64,000 bases of DNA. Origin: Aphanothece cf. minutissima CCALA 015 (GTDB lineage Bacteria; Cyanobacteriota; Cyanobacteriia; PCC-6307; Cyanobiaceae). The DNA is taken from assembly GCA_003003925.1 (NCBI GenBank), contig PVWP01000004.1, forward strand, positions 1-64,000, given 5' to 3'. The notes beneath the pieces are model-generated. The model was not told where the DNA came from. It was given only the letters and a program-made list of their open reading frames with translations, and ran no database searches. Positions 36,354 to 44,605 of this stretch are shown here, one piece after another. Made by a program: the position numbers and the translations under genes. The number at the start of each line of letters is the position of its first letter. Position 1 is the first letter of the stretch.

Positions 36354-36834
36354 CGCGGGAGGCTTCACCCTGCCGGAAGCCCTCCTGACTTTGGTGCTGG
36401 TGGGACTGCTGGCCCAGCTGGGGTTCACCTCCGCCAGCCGGGACCTGGCCGCCGCCCGGCTGGAGGGGGCCAGCCGCCGGGTGATGGTGGGGCTGGAGCG
36501 GGGACGGGATGCCGCCCTGCGCAGCGGCCGTCCCTGTGCCCTGAGCCTGGAGGCCACGGGCTGGCGGGAGCCCCTGGCGGGCAGCCTGCCCGCCTGCGAG
36601 GGGGCGGCCCTGGAGCTGGGGGAGGGGATCGGCGGGCTGGCGGTGAACGTCAGCCACAACCTGCCGGCGGCGGTGCGCTTCACCAGCAACGGGCTGATCA
36701 TCGACGGCGGCACCGTGCAGCTGAGCACCGAGGGCACCGATCTGGTGCGGTGCGTGGTGGTGGCCCTGCCCCTCGGGGTGACCCGCCTGGGACGGCAGGG
36801 GCCGGGCGGCTGCCTGCCGGATCCCCAGTCGTGA
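36334..36834 (+). CDS. GspH/FimT-like pseudopilin (operon C)
   Basis: A 166-aa prepilin with a short leader (cleavage AGG/FTLPE, Glu +5). The C-terminal VRFTSNGLI...RCVVVALPLGVTRLG fits the GspH/FimT pattern. Three consecutive in-frame GTG codons (36334, 36337, 36340) can start it; all lie within the end of the PilV-like gene. Confidence 0.75.
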   Translation: MVVARSDAGGFTLPEALLTLVLVGLLAQLGFTSASRDLAAARLEGASRRVMVGLERGRDAALRSGRPCALSLEATGWREPLAGSLPACEGAALELGEGIGGLAVNVSHNLPAAVRFTSNGLIIDGGTVQLSTEGTDLVRCVVVALPLGVTRLGRQGPGGCLPDPQS

Positions 36835-36866
36835 GTCGCCCTGTTCTCTATCACCGGAGCTGCGCC

Positions 36867-37442
36867 ATGGCCTTGCTGCATTCCCACGGCCGTTCCGTCA
36901 GGGGGCCGGCCGGCTTCTCGCTGGCGGAGCTGCTGGTGGCGGTGAGCGTCGGGCTGCTGCTGTGGGGGGTGGTGCTGCAGACCCTGGTGGCGGAGGGCCG
37001 GCAGGTGGAGCGGATGGTGCGGCAGGTGCGGGAACGGGGCCAGCAGCGGCGGGTGCTGGCCCTGCTGCGGGGGGATCTGCAGCGGGCCACCCGGGTGGAT
37101 CTGGGCCTGGGGACCGGGGCCGCCTGCGCCCTGGGCGGCCGGGATCCGGTGCTGCAGCTGCAGACACCGGCCGGCCCGATCACCTACACGGTGGGCAGCG
37201 CTCCGAGCGCCATCTGGCGCCGGCGGGTGCTGATGCGCTGTGGTCCGGCCTTCGGGCTGGATGGGGAGCCGAGCGCTGGAGCGGCCCAGAACCGGGTGCT
37301 GCTGGATGGGCTCACCCAGCCGGGGCTGGAGGCCGCCGCGGAACCCGACGGCCTGCTGCACCTGCGGCTGCGGCAGGAGTTCGAGTCCTCAGGGGGTGGA
37401 GTCCAGCGGATCGAGACGGAGACGCGGGTGGAGACACCCTGA
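36867..37442 (+). CDS. PilW-like minor pilin (operon C)
   Basis: A 191-aa prepilin with cleavage GPAG/FSLAE (Gly16, Glu +5). It has the hydrophobic helix and an Arg-rich helix after it, then a beta-rich domain with two Cys (GAACALGG and MRCGPAF). The ATG at 36867 has a GGAG ribosome-binding sequence; a GTG at 36831 overlapping the upstream stop (GTGA) is an alternative. Last gene of operon C, convergent with the methyltransferase at 37451. Confidence 0.75.
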   Translation: MALLHSHGRSVRGPAGFSLAELLVAVSVGLLLWGVVLQTLVAEGRQVERMVRQVRERGQQRRVLALLRGDLQRATRVDLGLGTGAACALGGRDPVLQLQTPAGPITYTVGSAPSAIWRRRVLMRCGPAFGLDGEPSAGAAQNRVLLDGLTQPGLEAAAEPDGLLHLRLRQEFESSGGGVQRIETETRVETP

Positions 37443-37450
37443 TCGCGCGG

Positions 37451-38194
37451 TCAGCCGAGCTGGAGTGATCTGATGACCAGTGCTAAGGCCTCCTGTTCAT
37501 TCATCAGGTTGTAGCTCTCCTGATGTCGAAGAAACCACAGATAATCCAATGCTGGCATGTTCAATTCACCGACTTCCCTAAGGATCGGTGATGCGATGGC
37601 TGGCTGTGGGGAACGCCACACCAGAGCCTGTGGATTACCGTCAGTGATGATGGTGCAATAGCTGAGAAGAGGATGGAATGTCCGGATCAGCGGAATGATC
37701 TTATACGTGTCTCCATGCCAGGCATTGCTTGGATCGCCTGCCATGAATTGACGCATCATCACCGCTTCGACTTGATCGCGGTTGCAGGAGAAAACATCGC
37801 TGGGGAAGATGTCGTCCAGAAGAATGATCGATCGCTCGTGGGTGATGAGAAGGGTGTTGCAGAAGTCTCGGTAGGTCTGCTCCCAGGTGTGCAGGCCATC
37901 GAGAAAGACGAGATCGTACTTGAAGTCTCTCTTGACATTGCAGAAGAACCGGTCGCTTGTGGTTTCGAAATACTCAATGGAGTCTCCCTTTGGCGCCGAC
38001 TCGCGGTCAAACAGGAACTTGGGATCGACGGCTGTCTTGAAGTCTGCCGAAATCTCAAAGAAGGTCTGTCCTGTCTCAACGCCCACCTCCAGGTAGCGAG
38101 TTGGAGAGGGAATCGCAGTTAGCAACGAGTTGAGGCGTCTCGCCGAAGCGTTGAGGAAGGGACTGCCCTGGGATGGGACTGGGGTATCTAACAT
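37451..38194 (-). CDS. class I SAM-dependent methyltransferase (Methyltransf_24-like)
   Basis: A 247-aa protein with SAM-binding YLEVGVETGQTF (about residues 41-52), then FKTAVDP and DLVFLDGLHTWEQTYRD, the layout of a small class I methyltransferase of the glycan/FkbM-related type. The gene starts 4 bases after the stop of the SPINDLY-like glycosyltransferase, so the two form an operon. Its DNA has visibly lower G+C than the pilin operon it faces, a sign of separate origin. It may modify a sugar attached by the glycosyltransferase, an inference. A TTG at 38233 is an alternative start. Confidence 0.78.
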   Translation of the reverse strand: MLDTPVPSQGSPFLNASARRLNSLLTAIPSPTRYLEVGVETGQTFFEISADFKTAVDPKFLFDRESAPKGDSIEYFETTSDRFFCNVKRDFKYDLVFLDGLHTWEQTYRDFCNTLLITHERSIILLDDIFPSDVFSCNRDQVEAVMMRQFMAGDPSNAWHGDTYKIIPLIRTFHPLLSYCTIITDGNPQALVWRSPQPAIASPILREVGELNMPALDYLWFLRHQESYNLMNEQEALALVIRSLQLG

Positions 38195-38198
38195 GGCT

Positions 38199-40409
38199 TC
38201 AGGTATCGCAAAGGGAAGATCGGCGAGAGTCAAGCCTCATGAGGCCCACCTCTTTTCTCTCGTGCTTGTTTTTCATGGTGTCAAGGCAGAAAGCTTCAAA
38301 ATTCTGAACATAATCGATTCGATTAAAGACTCGATGATTGTTCGTAAGGATCGCATCTTTTAGCTTCTTTCGTCGATCCGGATCGTTGCAGAGTTCGCTC
38401 ACTAGGCGGACATACTCGGCTTCGTTGGCGGCGATCGGCGGTTCTTCTATGCCCATTTCGCGGTAGCCGCTGGAAACGACGCGAGAGCGTAGATTCGAGC
38501 CTTCCAGGGTGACGATGGGAGTGCCGACAAAGCACGCCTCAAAAAAGGTGATCCCGGATCCATAGTAAATGGGATCGAGCAGCAGATCGAGGCAGTTGCA
38601 GAGGGCATGGTACTCAGCGCGGCCCATGTATGCCAATGGGATGCACCGCTCTCTTGCCGAGGGAGCGGTCCTCGAGAGCCGCTCCAGAAAGAGTCCGGTT
38701 CGCGATGGTATCGAGTCTTCCACGAACACGAAGGCAACCTCCGGATTCGCCTGGGCAATCTTCTCCAGGAGCAGATCAAAATCGGGATGCAGCTTGTGCA
38801 AGCCCTGCAGGCAGCCCACCAAGGTGTCGCACGGAGGAAGAAAAAAGTACTCCCGGGGCAGCGGTGTGAGGCTCAGACCTGCGTCCTCGAAGTGACAGGG
38901 GAGGCCACCGGGCAGCCGGATCAGCGTTTCGGTGTACTGATCTTCTGCGCCAGGCGGCTCCAGTTCCTTGGCAGAGATATAGTAATCAATCTCACGGATC
39001 CCTGATGTATGGGGGATCCCCCAGCCGGTGAGTTGGATGGGTGCAGTGCATAGAAATGGCAGAATGAATTCGTAGGGATTCATTCCGAGATCCGTGAAGA
39101 ATAGGATGTCCAGTTCTTCGGATACAAGTGTCTGGTAAGCATCAGAAAAATCCGATGACAATAGGACGGCTTTCTCGCAGATGGCGTCGAGGCTGTCACG
39201 GACCTCGTCTTGTCTTGAATGTGCCGTGTGAATCAGGACCACCTCGAACTGATTTCTGTCGAGATGACGGATCAAGCCAGAGAAAGCGATCGTATTGCTG
39301 TGGCCGGAGAAGTGCTGGGAGAGAAAACCGATCCGCATCTTCTTGTCCCCTCCTGTCGGCTTGGCCTTTACACCAGCGACGTGACTTTGGCGGATTTCCT
39401 GTAGCAGAGGCTCGCAGAGCCTGCGCATCAGGTCAATGTAGCGCTCCAGCAACCTGCGATCGTTCCGGTTGTGATAGGCGAGCTCGAAGGTGTGCGGGAC
39501 CGCCTCATCGCCGATATCTAGCCTCATAGCAGTATTGCTTTCCACCAGCGAGAGCCCAGAGAGGAAGCGCCGGCGTGCCTCTTCGATCTCCTCTTGGCTT
39601 GAAGGAATTCCCGGCTGAATAAGATCACGATTGAGGTGGTAGATGGCGGAATACGGACGCATTGAAGCCACCTTCGCGTAGGACAACGCAGCACCTCTCC
39701 AGTCGCCAGTCAGCTGCAGGAGCCTCCCTCGGCGGCAGTGGTAGATGAAGGATTCCGGATCGAACCCCAACGCCTTGTCGACATACTCAAGAGCCGCCTC
39801 ATGACGCCGCATTCGGATCATCACGACGCTCAAGTGTGCATAGACCTTCTCCGCGGTGGGGGCGATCCGATGGGCTTTGCCGAGGCTGGCTACGGCTTGC
39901 ACGTTGTCCCCCCGCTCCGAAAGAAGTTCCGCTTCCAGCAGGCGCCCTTCAAGACTTTGGGGATTCCGGCTCAGCCAGCGCTCCACCACCTCCAAAGCCC
40001 GATCCTCGCGATTGGTTGCGCGCAACGAAGCCACCCAGATACTCCAAACCTGCTCTTCCTCTTCTTGCGAGCAGCTCCCGACGAGTTTCTCAGCGAGTTC
40101 CATCACGTCCTCATGGCGCTGCTCGACACTGAGTGCCTTGAGCCGGCTCAGCAGGGCTGGAAGGAAGCAGGGATCCTGCCTCAAAGCGCGATCGAGAAAC
40201 AACAACGAAGGACGGGGCAACCCCATCATCAGCAGGCAGCTGCCGATGTTCGCATTCGCTTTCAGACCATAGATCGCATCGGAGCGGAGGGCGGAGAGGC
40301 ATCGGATGGCTTCTCGATAACGCGCCGACTCGAAATACTCCCTAGCTAAAAGATAGAGTTCCACGGCTTTGGAGCGATCCTCAGCCGGGGAACCTGTGGC
40401 ATCAGCCAT
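38199..40409 (-). CDS. TPR-containing SPINDLY/OGT-like glycosyltransferase
   Basis: A 736-aa protein. The N-terminal half is TPR-like repeats (about residues 15-270; for example YCRRGRLLQLTGDW). The C-terminal half resembles bacterial O-GlcNAc-transferase/SPINDLY family GT41: RIGFLSQHFSGHS opens the first Rossmann part, LTGWGIPHTSGIREIDYYIS and LDPIYYGSGITFFEA follow. Such enzymes put a sugar on Ser/Thr of protein targets picked by the TPR arm. It lies between pilA and the small methyltransferase on the same strand, suggesting pilin glycosylation. DNA is less GC-rich than its neighbours. Donor sugar unknown. Confidence 0.85.
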   Translation of the reverse strand: MADATGSPAEDRSKAVELYLLAREYFESARYREAIRCLSALRSDAIYGLKANANIGSCLLMMGLPRPSLLFLDRALRQDPCFLPALLSRLKALSVEQRHEDVMELAEKLVGSCSQEEEEQVWSIWVASLRATNREDRALEVVERWLSRNPQSLEGRLLEAELLSERGDNVQAVASLGKAHRIAPTAEKVYAHLSVVMIRMRRHEAALEYVDKALGFDPESFIYHCRRGRLLQLTGDWRGAALSYAKVASMRPYSAIYHLNRDLIQPGIPSSQEEIEEARRRFLSGLSLVESNTAMRLDIGDEAVPHTFELAYHNRNDRRLLERYIDLMRRLCEPLLQEIRQSHVAGVKAKPTGGDKKMRIGFLSQHFSGHSNTIAFSGLIRHLDRNQFEVVLIHTAHSRQDEVRDSLDAICEKAVLLSSDFSDAYQTLVSEELDILFFTDLGMNPYEFILPFLCTAPIQLTGWGIPHTSGIREIDYYISAKELEPPGAEDQYTETLIRLPGGLPCHFEDAGLSLTPLPREYFFLPPCDTLVGCLQGLHKLHPDFDLLLEKIAQANPEVAFVFVEDSIPSRTGLFLERLSRTAPSARERCIPLAYMGRAEYHALCNCLDLLLDPIYYGSGITFFEACFVGTPIVTLEGSNLRSRVVSSGYREMGIEEPPIAANEAEYVRLVSELCNDPDRRKKLKDAILTNNHRVFNRIDYVQNFEAFCLDTMKNKHERKEVGLMRLDSRRSSLCDT

Positions 40410-40609
40410 GGATGGACGGGATGGGAGTATTGGAATGGTTCACAGCGGACAATGCTATTCCGCTAATCAATCTGTCAGACCTGCTTCACCGCAGATCAAC
40501 TGCCAAAGTGTGATTGTCTCCAGGAAAAAAGAAAGGTCTAGAAGTAAACGGTAGGGTCATGTTGGTAGGGGCCAAAAACTCGTTCGGCCAAGATTCCTCG
40601 ACTCGACAC

Positions 40610-40635
40610 AAAAAAGGCGGAGGTGTTCCTCCGCC
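40610..40635 (-). terminator. Rho-independent terminator of pilA
   Basis: On the minus strand GGCGGAGG (40635-40628) and CCTCCGCC (40623-40616) form a perfect 8-bp stem with a 4-base loop, followed by six T. It lies 33 bases after the pilA stop and should give a strong monocistronic pilA mRNA, with the glycosyltransferase using its own promoter. Confidence 0.93.
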
Positions 40636-40668
40636 ATTTGACTTTTGGCCAGTGAACTGGAAGCAGTG

Positions 40669-41112
40669 TCAGCTGAAGGCGCAGCTGATTGCACCGATGT
40701 TGGTGGCGTTGGAAGCACCAGTGATAGTGATTTTGACAGTGCCATCGCCAACGACGGAGGTATCGGTCAAGCACTTCACGCCCGCAGCTCCAGCCGTGAA
40801 GGTGCGGGTCACGACTCCGTTGGCGCCCGTAGCGCAGGTGACGTTGCCGGAAGCAGTTGGCTCCACACCCACACCACCGGAGGCAAGGAAGGTGGCGCAT
40901 TCCTTGCCGAGGCCGATCGCTTCACCAACGGCAGCACCAGCAGAGGCCGCAGCTCGAGCGCCCAGGAAGTTGGGCAGAGCTACAGCTGAAAGGATTCCCA
41001 CGATGGCCACCACGATCATCAGCTCAATCAGGGTGAAGCCTTGGGCCACCTTCGACTTCTTCTCGCGCAGGCTGCGCATCAGCGCAAGCTTGGTCTTGGG
41101 GGAGATGTTCAT
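40669..41112 (-). CDS. pilA: PilA-like major type IV pilin
   Basis: A 147-aa prepilin with a 25-residue basic leader and a canonical site AQG/FTLIE (Glu +5), then the long IVVAIVGILSAVALPNFLGA helix seen in major pilins. The globular domain carries four Cys (KECAT, VTCAT, VKCLT, ISCAF) that can form two disulfides. It has its own promoter and terminator. In contrast with the minor pilins it has the PNFLGARAAA shape of fibre-forming subunits. The nearby OGT-like gene may glycosylate it, an inference. Confidence 0.9.
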   Translation of the reverse strand: MNISPKTKLALMRSLREKKSKVAQGFTLIELMIVVAIVGILSAVALPNFLGARAAASAGAAVGEAIGLGKECATFLASGGVGVEPTASGNVTCATGANGVVTRTFTAGAAGVKCLTDTSVVGDGTVKITITGASNATNIGAISCAFS

Positions 41113-41143
41113 TGGAAATGCCGCGAAGCGCTTGACTCAACCG

Positions 41144-41172
41144 ATTTTATGCACCGAAAGCAGTCCCGTCCA
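41144..41172 (-). promoter_or_regulatory. candidate pilA promoter
   Basis: On the minus strand TGGACG (-35, 4/6), a 17-base spacer and TAAAAT (-10, 5/6) lie 32 bases before the pilA ATG. A TG dinucleotide precedes the -10 region. Confidence 0.55.
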
Positions 41173-41314
41173 TCCAGGCCCTGTTGTTGTGGTGGGTGGG
41201 GAGTTGTTGTTTCCCCTAAGGCTCTGAACCCTTGACGTGGCTGGGCTTTGCCGGTTTCCAACCCGGCTCTGGTTTGGCGGCGCTGAGACCTTTTCATTGT
41301 CTATTACGATTCAC

Positions 41315-41342
41315 TTGGCAGTGGATCTTGTCGAGGTCTAAT
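41315..41342 (+). promoter_or_regulatory. candidate promoter of the sensor kinase
   Basis: TTGGCA (-35), 16-base spacer and TCTAAT (-10, 5/6) precede the kinase. Transcription would start near 41349, which makes the ATG at 41352 nearly leaderless and favours 41415 as the start. Confidence 0.55.
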
Positions 41343-41414
41343 GAAGCTCTAATGGAATTGATGGGTATTTCTCGGCCTCTAGGCTCGTTCTTCCTTCCTG
41401 CCAAGGCGTTTTCG

Positions 41415-42806
41415 ATGCGCCGGCGCCTCCTGGGGCTCAGCCTGCTGGCCGTTCTTGGGGGCTACGCCCTTCTGATCGGGGCCACCGCCCTGCTGGCCAG
41501 CCAGGAGCGGCGCGACCAGCACCGTGCCACGGTCGCCAGCGTCCGCCAGGTGCTCCTCTCGCGCCGGCCCGTGCCACGCACGCTCGACGAGATCAGCGAA
41601 GCCCTGGCCAGGCTGATCAGCCCCAACTTTCTCGGCTGGGTGGAGACCGACCAGGGCATCCCCTATGGCGCTGCCGACCAGATCCGCCTGTTCTCCATCC
41701 CCACCGGCGTGCCTTTAACGCGATTGCCGGCCCAGCGGAACGGCTACGGGCAGGTCGCCGTGCTCCGTTTCGGGAACCTCACCTACCTCACCAGCTCGGA
41801 GCAGATCCATCTCGGGACGGGCACGGTGCGCCTCCGCTTCCTGGAGGACATCACCCACAAGCTGGCCCAACAGCGGCTGCTGCTGACCCTTCTGATCGTG
41901 GCCGCCGGTCTTGCCACACTGTTCACGGGGTTGCTGCTGCGGCCGGTGCTGGTGCGGGGCCTGGCCCCCCTCCATGATCTCGGGCTGCGCATGCAGGCGA
42001 TCAGTTCCGACACCCTCGACAGCCAGCGGGTGCTGGTGGACGCCCAGCCCCGGGAGCTGGCACCGATCGCGGTGGCCTTCAACGATCTGCTGGATCGTCT
42101 CTCCGCCTCCTGGGAGCGCCAGCGGGGCTTCGCCAATGGGGTGAGCCACGAACTGCGCACCCCCATCAGTCTGGTCCGCAACTACGCCGGGCGCCTGCGG
42201 CGACGCTCCCACGGGCTCACGGAGGAGGAGGCCGCCCAGCTGGCGCTGATCGAGGAGGAGGCGGGCCGGATGGGGAAGCTGGTGACGGATCTGCTGGCCC
42301 TCACCCGCATCGATGCCAACCGCACCTTGATGCCCTTCGAGCCGTTTGATGTGGCCCAGGCGATCGAGCGGGTGGCCGAGCGGCTGCGCTCGCGCTGCCA
42401 AGGCCGGCTGCGGATCTGCCCAGGGGCCACCCAGGGGGCACGCACCTTCGCGCTCGGTGATGCCGATCGCTTCGAGCAGTGCCTGGGCAACCTGATCGAG
42501 AACGCCCAGAAATACGATCCAGGCGGTGGCCCGATTCAGCTGCGGCTCGATGCCAGCCTCGATCGGGTGGTGGTGCACGTGATCGATACCGGGCCCGGTG
42601 TGCCCGACCGGGAGAAGACGCTGATCTTCGAGCGTTTCGGCCGGGGTCGCCACACCGGCGCCATTCCCGGCAGCGGCGTGGGTCTGGCGGTGGTGCGGGC
42701 CCTGATGGAGGCGATGGGGGGGAGCGTGACGGTGGCGGATGGGCCGGAGGGGGGAGCCGATTTCCAGCTCCGCCTCATGGGCGCGGCTCCCCTTCACGGA
42801 GCATGA
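41415..42806 (+). CDS. sensor histidine kinase
   Basis: A 463-aa membrane kinase. Two transmembrane segments (about 6-28 and 155-175) flank a 125-residue extracytoplasmic domain; a HAMP linker follows, then the HisKA box FANGVSHELRTP (phosphoacceptor His245), N box NLIENAQKYD, G1 DTGPGVP and G2 GSGVGLAVV. It resembles PhoR/EnvZ-type kinases. It converges on the two OmpR-type regulators and overlaps the nearer one by 32 bases. Ligand unknown. Start chosen from the AAGG ribosome site and promoter placement. Confidence 0.9.
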   Translation: MRRRLLGLSLLAVLGGYALLIGATALLASQERRDQHRATVASVRQVLLSRRPVPRTLDEISEALARLISPNFLGWVETDQGIPYGAADQIRLFSIPTGVPLTRLPAQRNGYGQVAVLRFGNLTYLTSSEQIHLGTGTVRLRFLEDITHKLAQQRLLLTLLIVAAGLATLFTGLLLRPVLVRGLAPLHDLGLRMQAISSDTLDSQRVLVDAQPRELAPIAVAFNDLLDRLSASWERQRGFANGVSHELRTPISLVRNYAGRLRRRSHGLTEEEAAQLALIEEEAGRMGKLVTDLLALTRIDANRTLMPFEPFDVAQAIERVAERLRSRCQGRLRICPGATQGARTFALGDADRFEQCLGNLIENAQKYDPGGGPIQLRLDASLDRVVVHVIDTGPGVPDREKTLIFERFGRGRHTGAIPGSGVGLAVVRALMEAMGGSVTVADGPEGGADFQLRLMGAAPLHGA

Positions 42807-43491
42807 AGCCCACGCCGCGCACCGTCTGGATGAGGGTGGGAAGCCCCTCCGGTTCGAGCTTGCGGCGCAGATAACGGATGTAGACGCCCAGCAGGTTTTC
42901 GTCGCCGAAGTGGTTTTCGCCCCACACCTCACGCAGGATCTCCTCCCGTTCCACCACCCGGCCGGTGCCGCGCAGCAGGCAGAGGAGCAGGTCGTACTCG
43001 CGCACGGAGAGGGAAATCGCCTGGCCCGCCCGCATCACCTCCCGGGTGGCGGTGTTCACGGAGAGGTCGGCGCAACGCAGCAGATCGGATTCGGCCACAC
43101 CGCGCCAGTAGGCGGTGCGGCGCAGCTGGGCGCGGATGCGGGCCAGCAACTCCTCGATCGAGAAGGGTTTGAGGATGTAGTCATCGGCCCCGGAATCGAG
43201 CGCCTCAACCCGGTCGCGGATGTCGTCGTGGCAGGTGAGCATCAGCACGGGGGTGATGTCACCGCTGGAGCGCAGCCTTCGGCAGATCTCGACGCCGCTG
43301 AAATCGGGCAGGGTCCAGTCGAGCAGCACCAGATCGGTGCAGGCGTCCCTCAGGTGCATCAGCGCCCCCTGGCCGTCTTCGGCTTCGGTGACGTCGTAGC
43401 CCTCGCAGTTGAGTTCCCCGGCCAGGAACGTGCGCATCCGCTGGTCATCCTCGACAACCAGCAGCCGCGACTTGGATGGGGCCTCCGCCAT
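42775..43491 (-). CDS. OmpR/PhoB-type response regulator
   Basis: A 238-aa regulator: receiver domain with the acidic pair near VVEDD, phosphoacceptor Asp58 (VLLDWT), Lys in LKPFS, then a winged-helix DNA-binding domain ending RRKLEPEGLPTLIQTVRGVGFML. It is a tandem paralogue of the regulator at 43494-44189, with 2 bases between them. Converges with the kinase, whose end overlaps it by 32 bases. Partnership with that kinase is likely but unproven. Confidence 0.92.
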   Translation of the reverse strand: MAEAPSKSRLLVVEDDQRMRTFLAGELNCEGYDVTEAEDGQGALMHLRDACTDLVLLDWTLPDFSGVEICRRLRSSGDITPVLMLTCHDDIRDRVEALDSGADDYILKPFSIEELLARIRAQLRRTAYWRGVAESDLLRCADLSVNTATREVMRAGQAISLSVREYDLLLCLLRGTGRVVEREEILREVWGENHFGDENLLGVYIRYLRRKLEPEGLPTLIQTVRGVGFMLREGEPRP

Positions 43492-43493
43492 TC

Positions 43494-44189
43494 TCAGCGG
43501 GGCGGCCCTTCCTTCAGCATGAAGCCGACACCGCGCACCGTCTGGATCAGGGTGGGCTGGCCGGCCGGCTCGAGCTTGCGGCGCAGGTAGCGGACGTAGA
43601 CATCCAGGAGGTTGTCGTCGCCCAGCCAGTTTTCACCCCAGAGGGCATCGAGGATGGCGCGCCGCTCCTGCACCTGATTGGGGTGGCGCAGCAGATGCAT
43701 CAGCAGATCGAACTCCTTGGCGGTGAGGTGAATCGACTCACCGCCCCGCGCCACTTCCCGGCTGGCGGGATTCACCTCCAGATCGGCCATCCGCAGCACA
43801 CCGCCTTCCTGCTCATCGATGCCGCTGCGACGCAGACGGGCCCGCACCCGGGCCAGCAGTTCCTCGATCGAGAACGGCTTGATCAGGTAGTCGTCGGCGC
43901 CGGAATCGAGCGCTTCGACCCGTTGCTGCACCTCATCACGGGCGGTGAGCATGAGCACGGGGGTGGAGATGCCGCCTTTGCGCATGCGCCGGCACACCTC
44001 GACACCACTGAAATCGGGCAGGTTCCAGTCGAGGAGCACCAGATCCCAGGTCTGGCTGCGGATCCGGCCCAGGGCCTGCTGGCCGCAGGCCGCTTCTTCA
44101 CACTCGTAACCCTCGACCGCCAGCTCGGAGGTGAGGAAGCCGCGCATTTCAGGGTCGTCGTCGACGATCAGGAGGCGGGCGCTGGTCAT
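43494..44189 (-). CDS. OmpR/PhoB-type response regulator
   Basis: A 231-aa regulator, first of a tandem pair: phosphoacceptor Asp54 (VLLDWN), Lys in IKPFS, and a winged helix with the same ending (RRKLEPAGQPTLIQTVRGVGFML). The high identity of the C-termini to the downstream regulator shows a duplication; recognition-helix differences (LLDVYVRYL versus LLGVYIRYL) are small, so both may bind similar sites. Start 44189 is chosen over longer frames. A consensus-like promoter lies upstream. Confidence 0.92.
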   Translation of the reverse strand: MTSARLLIVDDDPEMRGFLTSELAVEGYECEEAACGQQALGRIRSQTWDLVLLDWNLPDFSGVEVCRRMRKGGISTPVLMLTARDEVQQRVEALDSGADDYLIKPFSIEELLARVRARLRRSGIDEQEGGVLRMADLEVNPASREVARGGESIHLTAKEFDLLMHLLRHPNQVQERRAILDALWGENWLGDDNLLDVYVRYLRRKLEPAGQPTLIQTVRGVGFMLKEGPPR

Positions 44190-44265
44190 CTGATCGGGAA
44201 GGCTGAACGACGCTCGGCCACGATGGAAGTCAGCACTCTGGAGTTGAGTGGCGCATATGATGCAC

Positions 44266-44294
44266 ATTATACCAGCGTGAGAATTCACCTGCAA
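44266..44294 (-). promoter_or_regulatory. promoter of the response-regulator pair
   Basis: On the minus strand TTGCAG, a 17-base spacer and a perfect TATAAT (44271-44266), with the start of transcription expected near 44259, about 70 bases before the ATG at 44189. Confidence 0.75.
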
Positions 44295-44398
44295 GCGCAC
44301 CTGCAGGCTCTCTTGCAACTCGGTGGAAATCCATTGCTTCGCTGCCAGCTTCCGGTTGATCCGGTGAGTACGGACCGAAGCGGGAACCGCGGCCCAGC

Positions 44399-44426
44399 TT
44401 GACGCCCGCGCCTTCAGAGGCATAAA
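44399..44426 (+). promoter_or_regulatory. candidate promoter of the permease
   Basis: TTGACG (5/6 of -35), 16-base spacer and CATAAA (4/6 of -10). It would give a leader of about 170 bases before the GTG start at 44606. Confidence 0.4.
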
Positions 44427-44605
44427 TTCCGCCGGATTTCATGGCCGCCAACGATGGCCGCCCCACGGATCGGCGGCCACGGAAGGCAGCCTCGCTGATC
44501 CCGCAGTCGCCATATCGGCAACCCCTGAGGTTACTCTTCTGGCGAACCTGATCCGCGTCTGTTTCAGCGCAGATACGCACGAATCCTGGCCGTGACTGTC
44601 AACTT

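Larger units (their letters stand above)
41113..41414. other. regulatory region between pilA and the sensor kinase
   Basis: About 300 bases of mixed composition between divergent genes. It holds the two promoter candidates annotated separately, and otherwise no gene I can support. Confidence 0.6.
44190..44605. other. regulatory region, response regulators / permease
   Basis: 416 bases between divergent genes, containing a minus-strand and a plus-strand promoter candidate, and an 8-bp inverted repeat (TGGCCGCC 44455-44462 with GGCGGCCA 44472-44479) in the permease leader. No gene seen. Confidence 0.6.
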
